A stretch of DNA of 64,000 nt from Casp-actino8 sp001510455 (GTDB taxonomy: Bacteria > Actinomycetota > Acidimicrobiia > Acidimicrobiales > Ilumatobacteraceae). The translations under genes were made by a program, and so were the position numbers. The notes beneath the pieces are model-generated. The model was not told where the DNA came from. It did no database searches and saw only the letters and a program-made list of their open reading frames with translations. Of the stretch, positions 52,539 to 61,336 are shown in pieces. The DNA is taken from contig JAQCIK010000007.1 in assembly GCA_027592035.1 (NCBI GenBank), forward strand, positions 1-64,000, given 5' to 3'. Positions within the stretch are counted from its first letter, which is position 1. Every line of letters begins with the position of its first letter.

Positions 52539-53024
52539 TCAGCCCTGCAGAAGTGAATCGACCGAAGCATCTCCGTCGCGGTAGCGACGCACGAGTTCGG
52601 CGGTGAGAGCGTCGATTCGATCGAAGAGCTCCCGGCGACGAGCCGACATCCGACTCTCGAAATCGGCCAATCCCTGGCCGAGACGGGCGAGCGACTCGGG
52701 ATCGAGGTCGGCCATGTCGTCGAATCCGAGTCGATCACTCAAGTGTTCGAACTCCTCCACCAACGGGTGGTCGGCCGCCACCTCGGTGTCACGCGGGGGA
52801 CGGCTCGAACCGGTACTCGGAGCCGCGCCGACTCCGGATCGAATGATGTCGGCGATCGAACCCGATCCATCAGATTCGCGATGAGCCCTCACCGCGGCCA
52901 CCAGATCGACTCGACCTTGGGCGAGCCGACGAACGAACGACACCGCATCCTCCTCGGCGCGCAGGCTGTCGCGCTCGGCGCGCAACTCGGCCAAGGGCAT
53001 CGACGTCAGTTCACCCTCATTCAT
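52539..53024 (-). CDS. RsiG-like c-di-GMP-responsive anti-sigma factor
   Basis: A 161-residue, mostly helical protein. The first long helix carries E25-x3-S29-x2-R32-x3-Q36-x3-D40, which is exactly the c-di-GMP-binding signature of RsiG. The C-terminal helix has the same spacing with Phe in place of Gln: E123, S127, R130, F134, D138. In Streptomyces, RsiG with c-di-GMP holds the sigma factor WhiG. The start is the ATG at 53024, six bases after GGAGG; an ATG at 53030 abuts that site. Confidence 0.78.
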   Translation of the reverse strand: MNEGELTSMPLAELRAERDSLRAEEDAVSFVRRLAQGRVDLVAAVRAHRESDGSGSIADIIRSGVGAAPSTGSSRPPRDTEVAADHPLVEEFEHLSDRLGFDDMADLDPESLARLGQGLADFESRMSARRRELFDRIDALTAELVRRYRDGDASVDSLLQG

Positions 53025-53263
53025 CGACATCCTCCCGAGACCGGTGGCAACACGGCGACTTCATCCTTGTCGCTGACCGCTGTCGAGGGGTGGACTTCCT
53101 CCCCGTTCAACCAGATCCGACACATCGGAAGAACCGTGACGAAACGCTCTCCGTACTTGTTGCTCGCTGCTTCGACGACTTCGGCCACCGTCGAACCCGA
53201 CACCGTGTCGCGCGACGTTCCGGCGGCTTCGCGAGCCTGAGCGAACAGACGCAGGTTGACCAC
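53021..53263 (-). CDS. MoaD/ThiS-family sulfur carrier with C-terminal GGCR
   Basis: An 80-residue beta-grasp protein: NLRLFAQAREAAG start, the CRIWLNGEEV strand and AVLPPVSGGCR at the end. MoaD-type carriers work through a C-terminal diglycine; here two residues follow it. The start is a GTG at 53263. The two glycine codons (GGA GGA) also form the ribosome binding site of the next gene. No molybdopterin-synthase partner is in the window. Molybdopterin synthesis or another sulfur transfer role is possible. Confidence 0.8.
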   Translation of the reverse strand: MVNLRLFAQAREAAGTSRDTVSGSTVAEVVEAASNKYGERFVTVLPMCRIWLNGEEVHPSTAVSDKDEVAVLPPVSGGCR

Positions 53264-53290
53264 GTCACGAGCGTAGCGGGGGTACCGTGA

Positions 53291-53923
53291 ATGCTCGTGT
53301 CCGACGCCGTCACCCGAGTTCTCGTCGTTCGACACGGTCAGAGCGAATGGAACGCGCTCGGCAAGTGGCAGGGTCAGGCCGACCCTCCCCTCACCACTCT
53401 CGGTCGCTTACAGGCTCGCCAGGCCGGATCGCTGATCGCTTCCGAGTGCCCACCCTTCGATCTCGTCGTCTCGAGCGACCTCAGCCGGGCATCGGTGACC
53501 GCCGATCTGCTCGCCGAAGTGGTCGAGTGCCCCAATCGCCGCGTCGACACTCGTTGGCGCGAGAACGACGCCGGCGAATGGCAAGGGCTCACTCGTCGTG
53601 ACATCCAGGCGCAGTGGCCGGGTTGGCTCGAGGCGGGACGACGCCCTCCGAGCTTCGAAACCGCGGAATCGACCGAAGCGAGAGCGATGTCGGCTTTCTC
53701 CGACATCGCGTCGTATCACGCCGGCGGATGCGTACTCGTGGTGTCGCACAGCGGGGTTCTCCGCATCCTTCGGCGTCGACTCACCGGATCCGAGCATCAC
53801 TTCCCCAACCTCGGTGGTTCCTGGTTCGAGTACGACACCGAGCGTGGCTGGCGAGCCGGATCGCTCCTCTTCCCGCTCGAACTCATCGCCGAGGAACTCA
53901 AGAATTCGGGAGCCGTCGAGTGA
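53291..53923 (+). CDS. Histidine phosphatase family protein (phosphoglycerate-mutase-like)
   Basis: A 210-residue cytoplasmic enzyme. The phosphohistidine motif is VVRHGQSEWN, followed by SSDLSRASVTA, the acid/base region WRENDAGEWQG and VSHSGVLR with the second His. It may be a phosphatase of small phosphoesters or a cofactor-dependent mutase. In mycobacteria a gpm gene also sits near mshA. It is divergent from the MoaD gene with 27 bases between them. Confidence 0.88.
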   Translation: MLVSDAVTRVLVVRHGQSEWNALGKWQGQADPPLTTLGRLQARQAGSLIASECPPFDLVVSSDLSRASVTADLLAEVVECPNRRVDTRWRENDAGEWQGLTRRDIQAQWPGWLEAGRRPPSFETAESTEARAMSAFSDIASYHAGGCVLVVSHSGVLRILRRRLTGSEHHFPNLGGSWFEYDTERGWRAGSLLFPLELIAEELKNSGAVE

Positions 53924-54414
53924 GCGGTCCACTTCGCGTGGAAGTGGTGCGCTCGACGCGGCGCAAGAGGAGCGTCGGGGCGCGCCTCGAACACGGAGTC
54001 GTGAAGGTCACCGTTCCGTCGTGGATGTCACGTTCGGAAGAGGAAGAGGCCGTTCAGGAAATGGTGCGGCGTTTCGAGCGCAAGATCGCTACTCGTGGCG
54101 TCGACTTGTCGGCTCGAGCCCATGAACTGGCGTCGACTCACCTTCTCCCACTTCCCTCGTCCATCGAGTGGTCGGACAAACTCACGGCGGTGTGGGGTCT
54201 GTGCACTCCCGCCAACGGCGAGGTGAAGATCTCGAGTCGGTTGGTCGGTGTTCCGAACTGGGTTCTCGACTACGTGATCGTGCACGAACTGGCGCACCTC
54301 GTGATCGCTGATCACGGTCCTGATTTCTGGCACGTCGTGAATCGCTACCCGCGTGCCGAGCGCGCCATCGGCTACCTCATCGCGAAGAGCGGGGACGACG
54401 AGTCCCCGTGTTGA
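53920..54414 (+). CDS. YgjP/DUF45-type zinc metallopeptidase
   Basis: A 164-residue protein of the WLM/M48-like group. The zinc motif is VIVHELAHLVIADHGPDFW, giving HExxH and a third His. The N-terminal part has the basic strand STRRKRSVGARLEHG and VKVTVP typical of YgjP relatives. The substrate is unknown. It starts with GTG overlapping the phosphatase stop as GTGA, so the two are translationally coupled. Confidence 0.87.
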   Translation: MSGPLRVEVVRSTRRKRSVGARLEHGVVKVTVPSWMSRSEEEEAVQEMVRRFERKIATRGVDLSARAHELASTHLLPLPSSIEWSDKLTAVWGLCTPANGEVKISSRLVGVPNWVLDYVIVHELAHLVIADHGPDFWHVVNRYPRAERAIGYLIAKSGDDESPC

Positions 54415-55598
54415 AACCTCTGCTCGACGAGACCTACCCCGAGGAGACGCGACGTCACGTCATTGCGGTGACGATCGCGCGACTCAACGCCAACGCTTGC
54501 TTCCGTTTCGCTCCACCGTTCCTCGCCAGTATCTCCGACGATCTCTCCACGAGTCTGAGCCGAATCGGCGTCGCTCTCATGATCACCGAACTTCTCATGA
54601 TCGTGTCGCCGATCATCGGCGGGTACGTCGATCGAATGCATCGGCGAACGTCGATGGTCGCCGGACTGCTCGGTGTGTCGGCAGCCGCCGCATTGGCCGC
54701 CGCGAGCCCCGGTCTCGTCGTCTTCGTGGTCGCGATCGCCGTGCTCGGTATGTCGAAGCTCGTGTTCGACGTCGGACTCACGGCCTGGGTCAACGATCAC
54801 GTCGACTACGAACGGCGAGGGCGGGTCATCGGGATCACCGAGACGTCCTGGGCCCTCGGACTGCTGCTCGGCGTCACGATCATGGGTCTGGTGGCCTCGG
54901 CCTCGAGTTGGCGATGGGGTTACGTCACAGGTGCCGCGGCCACGGCGCTGATGGCCGCCGTGATCGCCCGTCGCCTCGGTCCCGACGGCGATCATCATGC
55001 GATACGACGGACCGAGAGCCCACGTCGTCCGCTGCCCAAGGAGGGCTACTGGGTCGTGCTCGCCATGTTCTTCCTCATGGCGGCCAGCCAGTGCATGTTC
55101 GTGACCTTCGGATCATGGCTCGACGACGATTTCGGCTTCACCGAAGCCGGTATCGCCGCCGTGGCCTTCGGTCTCGGTGCCTTCGAGCTGTTCGCATCCA
55201 TCACGAGTTCTCGACGAACCGACGTCTGGGGCAAGGAGCGCAGCACCGCTCTCGGAGCCGCTCTCATCGTGCCGAGTGGAATTCTCTTGGCCATCGTCGG
55301 CTCCAACGCCGTCGCTGGAATCTGCCTTCTCGCGATCTTTCTTCTCGGCTTCGAATTCGCGATCGTGAGTCTGTTGCCACTCGCCGCCAACGTCATCCCC
55401 GAATCACCGGCCCGCGGTCTCGGATTCGCCATCGGAGGCGGAACTCTCGGTCGTGCCGTCATGTCGCTCGTCGCTACGGCGACCTACGAAGTGCACGGAA
55501 TCGGTGCTCCCGCACTCCTCGGCTCCGGATGTGCATTGTGCGTGATCGGCTCGCTCGTGGCCTACCGCCAGAGGGTCAGCCTCGGTATCCGTTGGTGA
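54408..55598 (+). CDS. Major facilitator superfamily transporter
   Basis: A 396-residue membrane protein with about twelve hydrophobic segments in two halves, separated by a polar loop near residue 200. The motif-A-like GGYVDRMHRRTSM lies after the second helix. The substrate is unknown. It starts with GTG overlapping the metallopeptidase end by seven bases, and its 3' end overlaps the convergent nadE gene by 23 bases. Confidence 0.88.
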   Translation: MLKPLLDETYPEETRRHVIAVTIARLNANACFRFAPPFLASISDDLSTSLSRIGVALMITELLMIVSPIIGGYVDRMHRRTSMVAGLLGVSAAAALAAASPGLVVFVVAIAVLGMSKLVFDVGLTAWVNDHVDYERRGRVIGITETSWALGLLLGVTIMGLVASASSWRWGYVTGAAATALMAAVIARRLGPDGDHHAIRRTESPRRPLPKEGYWVVLAMFFLMAASQCMFVTFGSWLDDDFGFTEAGIAAVAFGLGAFELFASITSSRRTDVWGKERSTALGAALIVPSGILLAIVGSNAVAGICLLAIFLLGFEFAIVSLLPLAANVIPESPARGLGFAIGGGTLGRAVMSLVATATYEVHGIGAPALLGSGCALCVIGSLVAYRQRVSLGIRW

Positions 55599-57282
55599 TC
55601 GGCAGACGCCGATCCTTTCCGAATGCCTTCGGGGACACCCGAACACCGGGTGGACACTGACGTCGTTTGTATTCGTTCACGTCGACGAGACGCGCGATCC
55701 GACGAACGATCTCTTCGTCGTGTCCACGCTCGACGATCTCGGCCGCCGTCAGATCCTGTTCGACGTACAACTCGAGAATCGGATCGAGAACGTCGTACGG
55801 GGGTAGCGACTGATCGTCCCGTTGATCAGGACGCAATTCGGCCGACGGAGGTTTGGTGAGCACCGACTCCGGAACGATCTCCCGTCCGGCCCGCTCGTTC
55901 ACGTAGCGACTGAGTCCGAAGACATCGGTCTTCAGGAGATCCTTGATGACGGCGTACCCACCCACCGAGTCTCCGTAGATGGTGAAGTAGCCGACGGCCA
56001 GCTCGCTCTTGTTGCCCGTGGTGAGAACCATCCAACCGAACTTGTTCGACAGGGCCATGAGCGTCTGACCGCGACACCGACTCTGAAGATTCTCCTCGGT
56101 GAGATCGGGATCCCGCCCGACAAAACTCGGCTCCAACATGTCGAGATACGACTGGAACGCCGGCTCGATAGAGATCGTCCGGATGTCGATGTCGAGGGCT
56201 CGGGCGAGGGCATAAGCGTCGTCGATCGAGCCCTGGGACGAGTAGCGCGACGGCATGGCCACGCCGTGCACGTGTTCGGCACCCAACGCGTCGACGGCCA
56301 CACAGGCGACGAGGGAACTGTCGATACCACCCGACAAACCGATCACGACGTCGGTGAACCGGTTCTTGCGCACGTAATCGCGCGTGCCGAGTACGAGCGC
56401 GTCGTACAACTCGGCCCGATCGTCGAGGGTCGGAGCGATCACCGGCCCGATCGTCGAGCCGGTCGCCCGTGACGCCGCCGAAATGCGCGTGATCGGCAGC
56501 GAAACGGGTCGGGCCGGTGCATCGACCTCGAGATCGAAGATCGCGAGGTCGGTCACGTACTGCGCCGATCGGGCGATCAGCTCGCCGCGTGCATCGACGA
56601 CCATCGATGCGCCGTCGAAAACCAACTCGTCCTGACCGCCGACCTGATTCACGTAGACGATCGCGCATTCGGAGTCACGCGCTCGCTGAGCCAACATGCG
56701 ACGACGTTCGTCGACCTTGCCTCCGTGGAACGGTGACCCGTTGATGTTCACGTTGAGCATCGCACCGCCACGCGCTTGTTCGGAGACCGGCCCGTCTTCG
56801 AACCACACGTCCTCACAGATCGAGAGCCCGACTGGTACCCCGGCGATCTCGTGCAAGTGGTACGAACCGACACCCGGCTGAAAAGTCCGTTCTTCGTCGA
56901 ACACGTCGTAATTGGGAAGGATTCGTTTGTGGTACACACCTCGCACCACACCGTTCGAACAGATCGCAGCCGCATTGAACAACACGTCCCGTCCGGTCGC
57001 TGGATCGATCTCACCACTTCGATCGACGAATCCCACCACTGCGACACAGTCGTTCGTCGTCGCGGCGATGTCGTCGAGAACGGCTCGGTTGTCGCGCACG
57101 AAGCCCGGCTTCAGAACGAGATCCTCGGGTGGGTATCCGGTGATCGAGAGTTCACCGAACACGACCAGATCGCAGCCGTTCGAATCGGCAACTCGGTAGG
57201 CCTCGAGAATTCGATCCCGGTTACCGGCCAGATCGCCGACGACCGGGTTCGACTGAGCCATGGCGAGTCGCAGGGTCGTCAC
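55576..57282 (-). CDS. nadE: Glutamine-dependent NAD+ synthetase
   Basis: A 568-residue two-domain enzyme. The N-terminal nitrilase-like glutaminase has the Glu (FGELSITGYPPEDL), Lys (YHKRILPNYDVFDE) and Cys (SICEDVWF) triad. The C-terminal synthetase has the P-loop GLSGGIDSSL (near residue 320) and GNKSELAVGY. It amidates deamido-NAD with glutamine. The GTG at 57282 is chosen because homology begins at LRLAMAQ; no clear ribosome binding site is seen, so the message may be leaderless. Confidence 0.95.
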   Translation of the reverse strand: MTTLRLAMAQSNPVVGDLAGNRDRILEAYRVADSNGCDLVVFGELSITGYPPEDLVLKPGFVRDNRAVLDDIAATTNDCVAVVGFVDRSGEIDPATGRDVLFNAAAICSNGVVRGVYHKRILPNYDVFDEERTFQPGVGSYHLHEIAGVPVGLSICEDVWFEDGPVSEQARGGAMLNVNINGSPFHGGKVDERRRMLAQRARDSECAIVYVNQVGGQDELVFDGASMVVDARGELIARSAQYVTDLAIFDLEVDAPARPVSLPITRISAASRATGSTIGPVIAPTLDDRAELYDALVLGTRDYVRKNRFTDVVIGLSGGIDSSLVACVAVDALGAEHVHGVAMPSRYSSQGSIDDAYALARALDIDIRTISIEPAFQSYLDMLEPSFVGRDPDLTEENLQSRCRGQTLMALSNKFGWMVLTTGNKSELAVGYFTIYGDSVGGYAVIKDLLKTDVFGLSRYVNERAGREIVPESVLTKPPSAELRPDQRDDQSLPPYDVLDPILELYVEQDLTAAEIVERGHDEEIVRRIARLVDVNEYKRRQCPPGVRVSPKAFGKDRRLPITNGYRG

Positions 57283-57406
57283 GAACGCCAGGCTAACGGT
57301 CGACCCGACGAGCAATTCGGTCGTCACCCCTGCTGAGCAGGTCGGATTCACGTCTTGGAGCCTGGTCACGGCTCGACATCACCCAGGACAACACACGGTC
57401 GGTCGG

Positions 57407-57444
57407 TTCACACAGCGTTCACAATTGGGCAACGGATGAGAAAC
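57407..57444 (+). promoter_or_regulatory. GlnR-like box array upstream of glnII
   Basis: Four five-base boxes with exact six-base spacers: TTCAC (57407), TTCAC (57418), GCAAC (57429) and GAAAC (57440). Every box ends in AC, giving the AC-n9-AC, 11-bp period of actinobacterial GlnR sites (gTnAC-n6-GaAAC pattern). It lies 80 bases upstream of glnII. A GlnR-like gene is encoded at 59962-60651. Confidence 0.62.
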
Positions 57445-57523
57445 GCCTCGCTGTGAGAGTGAGGGCGCCCCATCAGCAGTGCCGGAAGACAACCGGACGT
57501 TCACCCACGGAGGACCCCCAAAG

Positions 57524-58531
57524 ATGGCTTACCAAGCCGAGTACATCTGGATCGACGGCACCGAGCCGACACCACTTCTTCGTTCGAAGACCAAGATTCT
57601 CTCCGACGACGTGACCGAACCCCCGATCTGGGGCTTCGACGGTTCGTCGACCAACCAGGCCCCCGGCGACAAGTCGGACTGCGCACTCCATCCGGTCTTC
57701 AGCTGCCCCGATCCCATCCGTGGTGGCAACAACATCCTCGTGCTCTGCGAAGTGATGCTCGCCCAGACGGGTAAGCCGCACGCCACGAACACCCGTGCCG
57801 CATGCGCCAAGGCCGCCAAGAAGTACGCGTCCGACGAGATGATCTTCGGAATCGAACAGGAATACACGATGCTTCGCCCCGATGGTTCGCCCCTCGGTTT
57901 CCCTCCCGGTGGTTACGCCGCTCCGCAGGGTCCTTACTACTGCGGTGTCGGCACGGGTCGAGTGATCGGTCGAGAGGTCGTCGAAGAGCACACCCAGGCC
58001 TGCATGGACGCCGGTCTCTTGATCGAGGGAACCAACGCCGAAGTCATGCCCGGTCAGTGGGAATTCCAGATCGGTGCCGCCGACGCCGTGACCGTGAGTG
58101 ACCACCTCACCGTGGCTCGCTGGTTGTTGCACCGCATCGCTGAGGACTTCGACATCGTGATCTCGTTCGCCGCCAAGCCTCAGAAGGGCGACTGGAACGG
58201 GGCCGGCGCCCACACGAACTTCTCGACTAAGTCGATGCGTAACGACAAGGACATGAAGGCCATCAAGGCCGCTTGTGAGGCCATCGGCAAGAAGGTCGAT
58301 CTCCACGTGAAGAACTACGGACACGACATCGAGAGCCGTCTCACCGGTGCCCACGAAACCGCTCCGTACAACAAGTTCAGCTACGGCGTGTCGAACCGCG
58401 GTGCCTCGATCCGTATCCCGTGGTCGGTCGAAAAGACCGGTAAGGGCTACGCCGAGGACCGCCGTCCGAACGCCAACATGGATCCCTACACCGTCACCCG
58501 ACTCCTCGTGGAGACGGTCTGCGGAAGCTGA
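57524..58531 (+). CDS. glnII: Glutamine synthetase, eukaryotic-like type II
   Basis: A 335-residue GSII enzyme, the compact type shared with eukaryotes and found in actinobacteria and rhizobia. Signatures are WGFDGSSTNQAPGDKSDC, the FGIEQEYTM metal site, the NAEVMPGQWEFQ block and KGDWNGAGAHTNFSTK. It is not regulated by adenylylation. The start is the ATG at 57524, with GGAGG ten bases upstream. GlnR-like boxes lie upstream and a strong hairpin follows. Confidence 0.97.
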   Translation: MAYQAEYIWIDGTEPTPLLRSKTKILSDDVTEPPIWGFDGSSTNQAPGDKSDCALHPVFSCPDPIRGGNNILVLCEVMLAQTGKPHATNTRAACAKAAKKYASDEMIFGIEQEYTMLRPDGSPLGFPPGGYAAPQGPYYCGVGTGRVIGREVVEEHTQACMDAGLLIEGTNAEVMPGQWEFQIGAADAVTVSDHLTVARWLLHRIAEDFDIVISFAAKPQKGDWNGAGAHTNFSTKSMRNDKDMKAIKAACEAIGKKVDLHVKNYGHDIESRLTGAHETAPYNKFSYGVSNRGASIRIPWSVEKTGKGYAEDRRPNANMDPYTVTRLLVETVCGS

Positions 58532-58552
58532 CGATCCACCCGAACTGCAGTG

Positions 58553-58584
58553 ACGAGAGCCGGGGGTCATCCCCCGGCTCTCGT
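58553..58584. terminator. Strong hairpin terminator after glnII
   Basis: ACGAGAGCCGGGGG (58553-58566) and CCCCCGGCTCTCGT (58571-58584) form a perfect 14-bp stem with a TCAT loop, 21 bases after the glnII stop, followed by GATTTCTC. It separates the two glutamine synthetase genes. Confidence 0.85.
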
Positions 58585-58621
58585 GATTTCTCGGACCACC
58601 CGGCAGACTGAGGAGATGAAC

Positions 58622-59959
58622 ATGCTCGATCAGCAGCGTGATTACGTGCTGCGAACCGTCGAAGAACGCGGTGTCCGTCTGATTCGACTGTGGTTCACCG
58701 ATGTTCTCGGCAACCTCAAGAGTTTCGCAATCAGTCCGGCCGAACTCGAGAACGCCCTCGAGGACGGAATGACATTCGACGGATCGTCGATCGATGGTTT
58801 TTCTCGCGTCCAGGAAAGCGATGTTCTCGCGATCCCCGACCCCAACACCTTCGTGACGCTTCCCTGGGCCGATTCCAAGGCTCCCGAAGCCCGCATCTTC
58901 TGCGACATCCACAATCTTGACGGCACTCCGTTCGACGGTGATCCGCGCCAAGTGCTGCGGCGCAATCTTCAGCGAGCACGAACGCACGGTTTCGACTTCC
59001 TGATCGCACCGGACATCGAGTTCTTCTACTTCGCACCGCCCGAGCACGGTCAGCCACCTCGCATTCTCGACGAGGCGTCGTTCTTCGATCTGACGACCAC
59101 TGACGTGACCGGAAGTCTCCGCAAGGAGACCATTCGCACTCTCGAGACACTCTCGATCCCCGTCGAGTACTCGTTCCACGAGGATGCGCCGTCACAGCAC
59201 GAGATCGATCTCCGCCACACCGACGCCCTCACGATGGCCGACAGCGTGATGACGTTCCGCCTCGTGGTGAAAGAAGTGGCCGCTGCGCAAGGGGTCCACG
59301 CGACGTTCATGCCCAAACCGCTCGAGGGAGTGCAAGGAAGCGGCATGCACCTGCACCTCTCGCTCTTCGACAACGACGGCAATGCCTTCTACGACGGAGA
59401 TGATCCGTACAACTTGTCACCGGTCGCCAAGCACTTCATGGCCGGCCTACTCCACCACGCGAGCGAGATCACGGCAGTCACCAATCAGACCGTCAACAGT
59501 TACAAGCGACTGGTGCCCGGCTTCGAAGCTCCCGTGCACGTCTCGTGGGCGCGCAACAATCGCAGCGGACTCATTCGAGTCCCGATTCCGAAGCGGGCCA
59601 ATCCACTCGCCACCCGAGTCGAGTATCGCTCTCCCGATCCGGCCTGCAATCCCTACCTGGCTTTTTCGGTCCTCCTCGCCGCCGGTCTTCGTGGCATCGA
59701 GCAGAAATACGAACTGCCGGCCGAAGCCGACGCCAATCTCTTCGAAATGGGTGACGACGCACTCGAGAAACTGGGTATCGACCAACTTCCTCAGTCACTG
59801 TCCGATGCTCTGAAGGTGATGGAGGAATCGAGCCTCGTGCACGAGGCGCTCGGTGAGCACATCTTCGAGTGGTTCGTCCGCAACAAACGCTCCGAGTGGC
59901 GCGGTTACAAGACGCAAGTGACACCCTTCGAGCTCGATCGGTACTTGAGGTCTCTCTGA
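58622..59959 (+). CDS. glnA: Glutamine synthetase type I (GSI, GlnA-family)
   Basis: A 445-residue GSI enzyme. Motifs are LWFTDVLGNLKSFAI, DGMTFDGSSIDGFSRVQESD, the metal site IAPDIEFFYF, KPLEGVQGSGMHLHLSLF and NRSGLIRVP. The length and lack of a GSI-beta-type insertion, with no NLYDLP-like adenylylation site seen, fit the GSI-alpha (GlnA2-like) group. Some members use glutamate or polyamines, so the substrate is not certain. The ATG at 58622 follows AGGAG by six bases; the ATG at 58616 abuts it. Confidence 0.94.
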   Translation: MLDQQRDYVLRTVEERGVRLIRLWFTDVLGNLKSFAISPAELENALEDGMTFDGSSIDGFSRVQESDVLAIPDPNTFVTLPWADSKAPEARIFCDIHNLDGTPFDGDPRQVLRRNLQRARTHGFDFLIAPDIEFFYFAPPEHGQPPRILDEASFFDLTTTDVTGSLRKETIRTLETLSIPVEYSFHEDAPSQHEIDLRHTDALTMADSVMTFRLVVKEVAAAQGVHATFMPKPLEGVQGSGMHLHLSLFDNDGNAFYDGDDPYNLSPVAKHFMAGLLHHASEITAVTNQTVNSYKRLVPGFEAPVHVSWARNNRSGLIRVPIPKRANPLATRVEYRSPDPACNPYLAFSVLLAAGLRGIEQKYELPAEADANLFEMGDDALEKLGIDQLPQSLSDALKVMEESSLVHEALGEHIFEWFVRNKRSEWRGYKTQVTPFELDRYLRSL

Positions 59960-59961
59960 TC

Positions 59962-60651
59962 ATGTCGAGTGATCTGATCGCCGTCTTCCCCGAGCCGCCG
60001 CCGCCCGAGTTGGCGCGCACGCTCGACCTGGCCGGTTATCGGTGGAAAGCGTTCTCCTCGGCCGACGATCTGTCGAAAGCCGACATCGCCGAGGGATGGC
60101 TCGGAGCGATCGTGTGCGGTGACGTCGATCTCGAGGCGGCCTGGGCCTTCGCTCGGGTACTCCGCAAGAAGGAATCGGTGATCGTTCCTTTGCTCCTGCT
60201 CGTGACCGGCGCTCAGCTCGACGAACTCACCCTGCGTGACGAACTGTTCGACGACTTCTGCCTGCAGCCGTTCCATCCTCGTGAGCTCGAGGCTCGTCTG
60301 CGCCACCTCTTCTCGTACTCCACGTCGGCGCCCCGCTCCGAACTCGTCGACTACGAAGAACTCGTCCTCAATCTCGAGACGTATCAGGCGTCGGTCGACG
60401 GTCGTCCACTCGATCTCACGTACATGGAGTACGAACTGCTCAAGTTCCTGGTGCAGAATCCGGGCAAGGTGTTCACCCGTGAGATGCTCCTGTCACGAGT
60501 GTGGGGTTACGACTACTACGGCGGCGCGAGAACCGTCGACGTTCACATTCGTCGACTGCGCGCCAAGTTGGGTGAGGAGTACGCCAATCTCATCCAGACC
60601 GTTCGCAGCGTGGGCTATCGCTTCGGTCAGTCCCCTCGCTGGTCGAGCTGA
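59962..60651 (+). CDS. glnR: GlnR-like orphan OmpR-family response regulator
   Basis: A 229-residue regulator. The receiver (1-118) is atypical: the position of the phosphorylated Asp appears to be Cys52, followed by DVDLEAAW, which aligns with the DARTDLAAAR stretch of Streptomyces GlnR as I recall it. The winged helix (about 130-222) has LTYMEYELLKFL, VWGYDYYGGARTVDVHIRRLRAKLG and VRSVGYRF. GlnR controls nitrogen genes without phosphorylation. It begins two bases after glnA, and GlnR-like boxes precede glnII. No sensor kinase is nearby. Confidence 0.8.
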   Translation: MSSDLIAVFPEPPPPELARTLDLAGYRWKAFSSADDLSKADIAEGWLGAIVCGDVDLEAAWAFARVLRKKESVIVPLLLLVTGAQLDELTLRDELFDDFCLQPFHPRELEARLRHLFSYSTSAPRSELVDYEELVLNLETYQASVDGRPLDLTYMEYELLKFLVQNPGKVFTREMLLSRVWGYDYYGGARTVDVHIRRLRAKLGEEYANLIQTVRSVGYRFGQSPRWSS

Positions 60652-61331
60652 GGGTCGGCCAGCATCAGATCACCGAGTTCCACGCCAACGAGAGTGGGAA
60701 GCAAGGTGAGGATCCCGAGTGACTCGGGCAGATGAGCCAAGTCGGGCGACACGTCGACCACGTGCGGAACGCCGATCACACGACAACCAGCAGCCAGAGC
60801 CGACCGCACGCCGGTGGGAGAATCCTCGATGGCCACACACTGCTCGGGGCGCACACCCAGACGTTCGGCGGCCAGTAGGTATGGCTCGGGGTGAGGTTTG
60901 CCCCGCGCCACCTCGTCACCGGTGACCGACACCGTGAAGCTCCCGGTCGGCAGGCACGTCACGACTTCTTCCGCGAATCGCCTCCACGACATGGTGACGA
61001 GTGCAGTGTCGACTCCGGCGGCCCGCACCGAGCCGAGAAGTTCACGCGCCCCGGGACGCCACGGCACCTCGGCTCGCACTCGCGCCACGACTCGATCGAG
61101 CAACATCTCGACGATCTCGGCCGGCGGTCGATCGACCCCTCCGTGCTCTCGGATGTACGCACCCGAATCGAGAAGATCGGAGCCGACGAGAGCCTTGGCG
61201 TGATCATGACTCCAAGTACCGCCGTGCATCTCGACGATCTCGAACTCGGCATCGATCCAGTACGGCTCGGTGTCGACGAGGGTGCCGTCCATGTCCCACA
61301 GAACGGCGGCCGGCAGATTCGCGGACGACAT
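60627..61331 (-). CDS. HAD-superfamily phosphatase (beta-phosphoglucomutase-like)
   Basis: A 234-residue haloacid-dehalogenase-fold enzyme. Motif I is LWDMDGTLVDTE with the nucleophile Asp; motif II is VTMSWR (Thr), the Lys is in ARGKPHPEPY and motif IV is AIEDSPTGVRSA. A helical cap lies between. The substrate is a small sugar phosphate or nucleotide, not determined. The ATG at 61331 begins the family region. Its 3' end overlaps the convergent glnR-like gene by 25 bases. Confidence 0.9.
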   Translation of the reverse strand: MSSANLPAAVLWDMDGTLVDTEPYWIDAEFEIVEMHGGTWSHDHAKALVGSDLLDSGAYIREHGGVDRPPAEIVEMLLDRVVARVRAEVPWRPGARELLGSVRAAGVDTALVTMSWRRFAEEVVTCLPTGSFTVSVTGDEVARGKPHPEPYLLAAERLGVRPEQCVAIEDSPTGVRSALAAGCRVIGVPHVVDVSPDLAHLPESLGILTLLPTLVGVELGDLMLADPQLDQRGD

Positions 61332-61336
61332 GTGAC

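Noticed and set aside
59962..60651. MtrA- or PhoP-type phosphorylated response regulator
   Set aside because: The receiver lacks the acidic phospho-acceptor pattern, no kinase gene is near, and the DNA-binding domain and context fit GlnR better.
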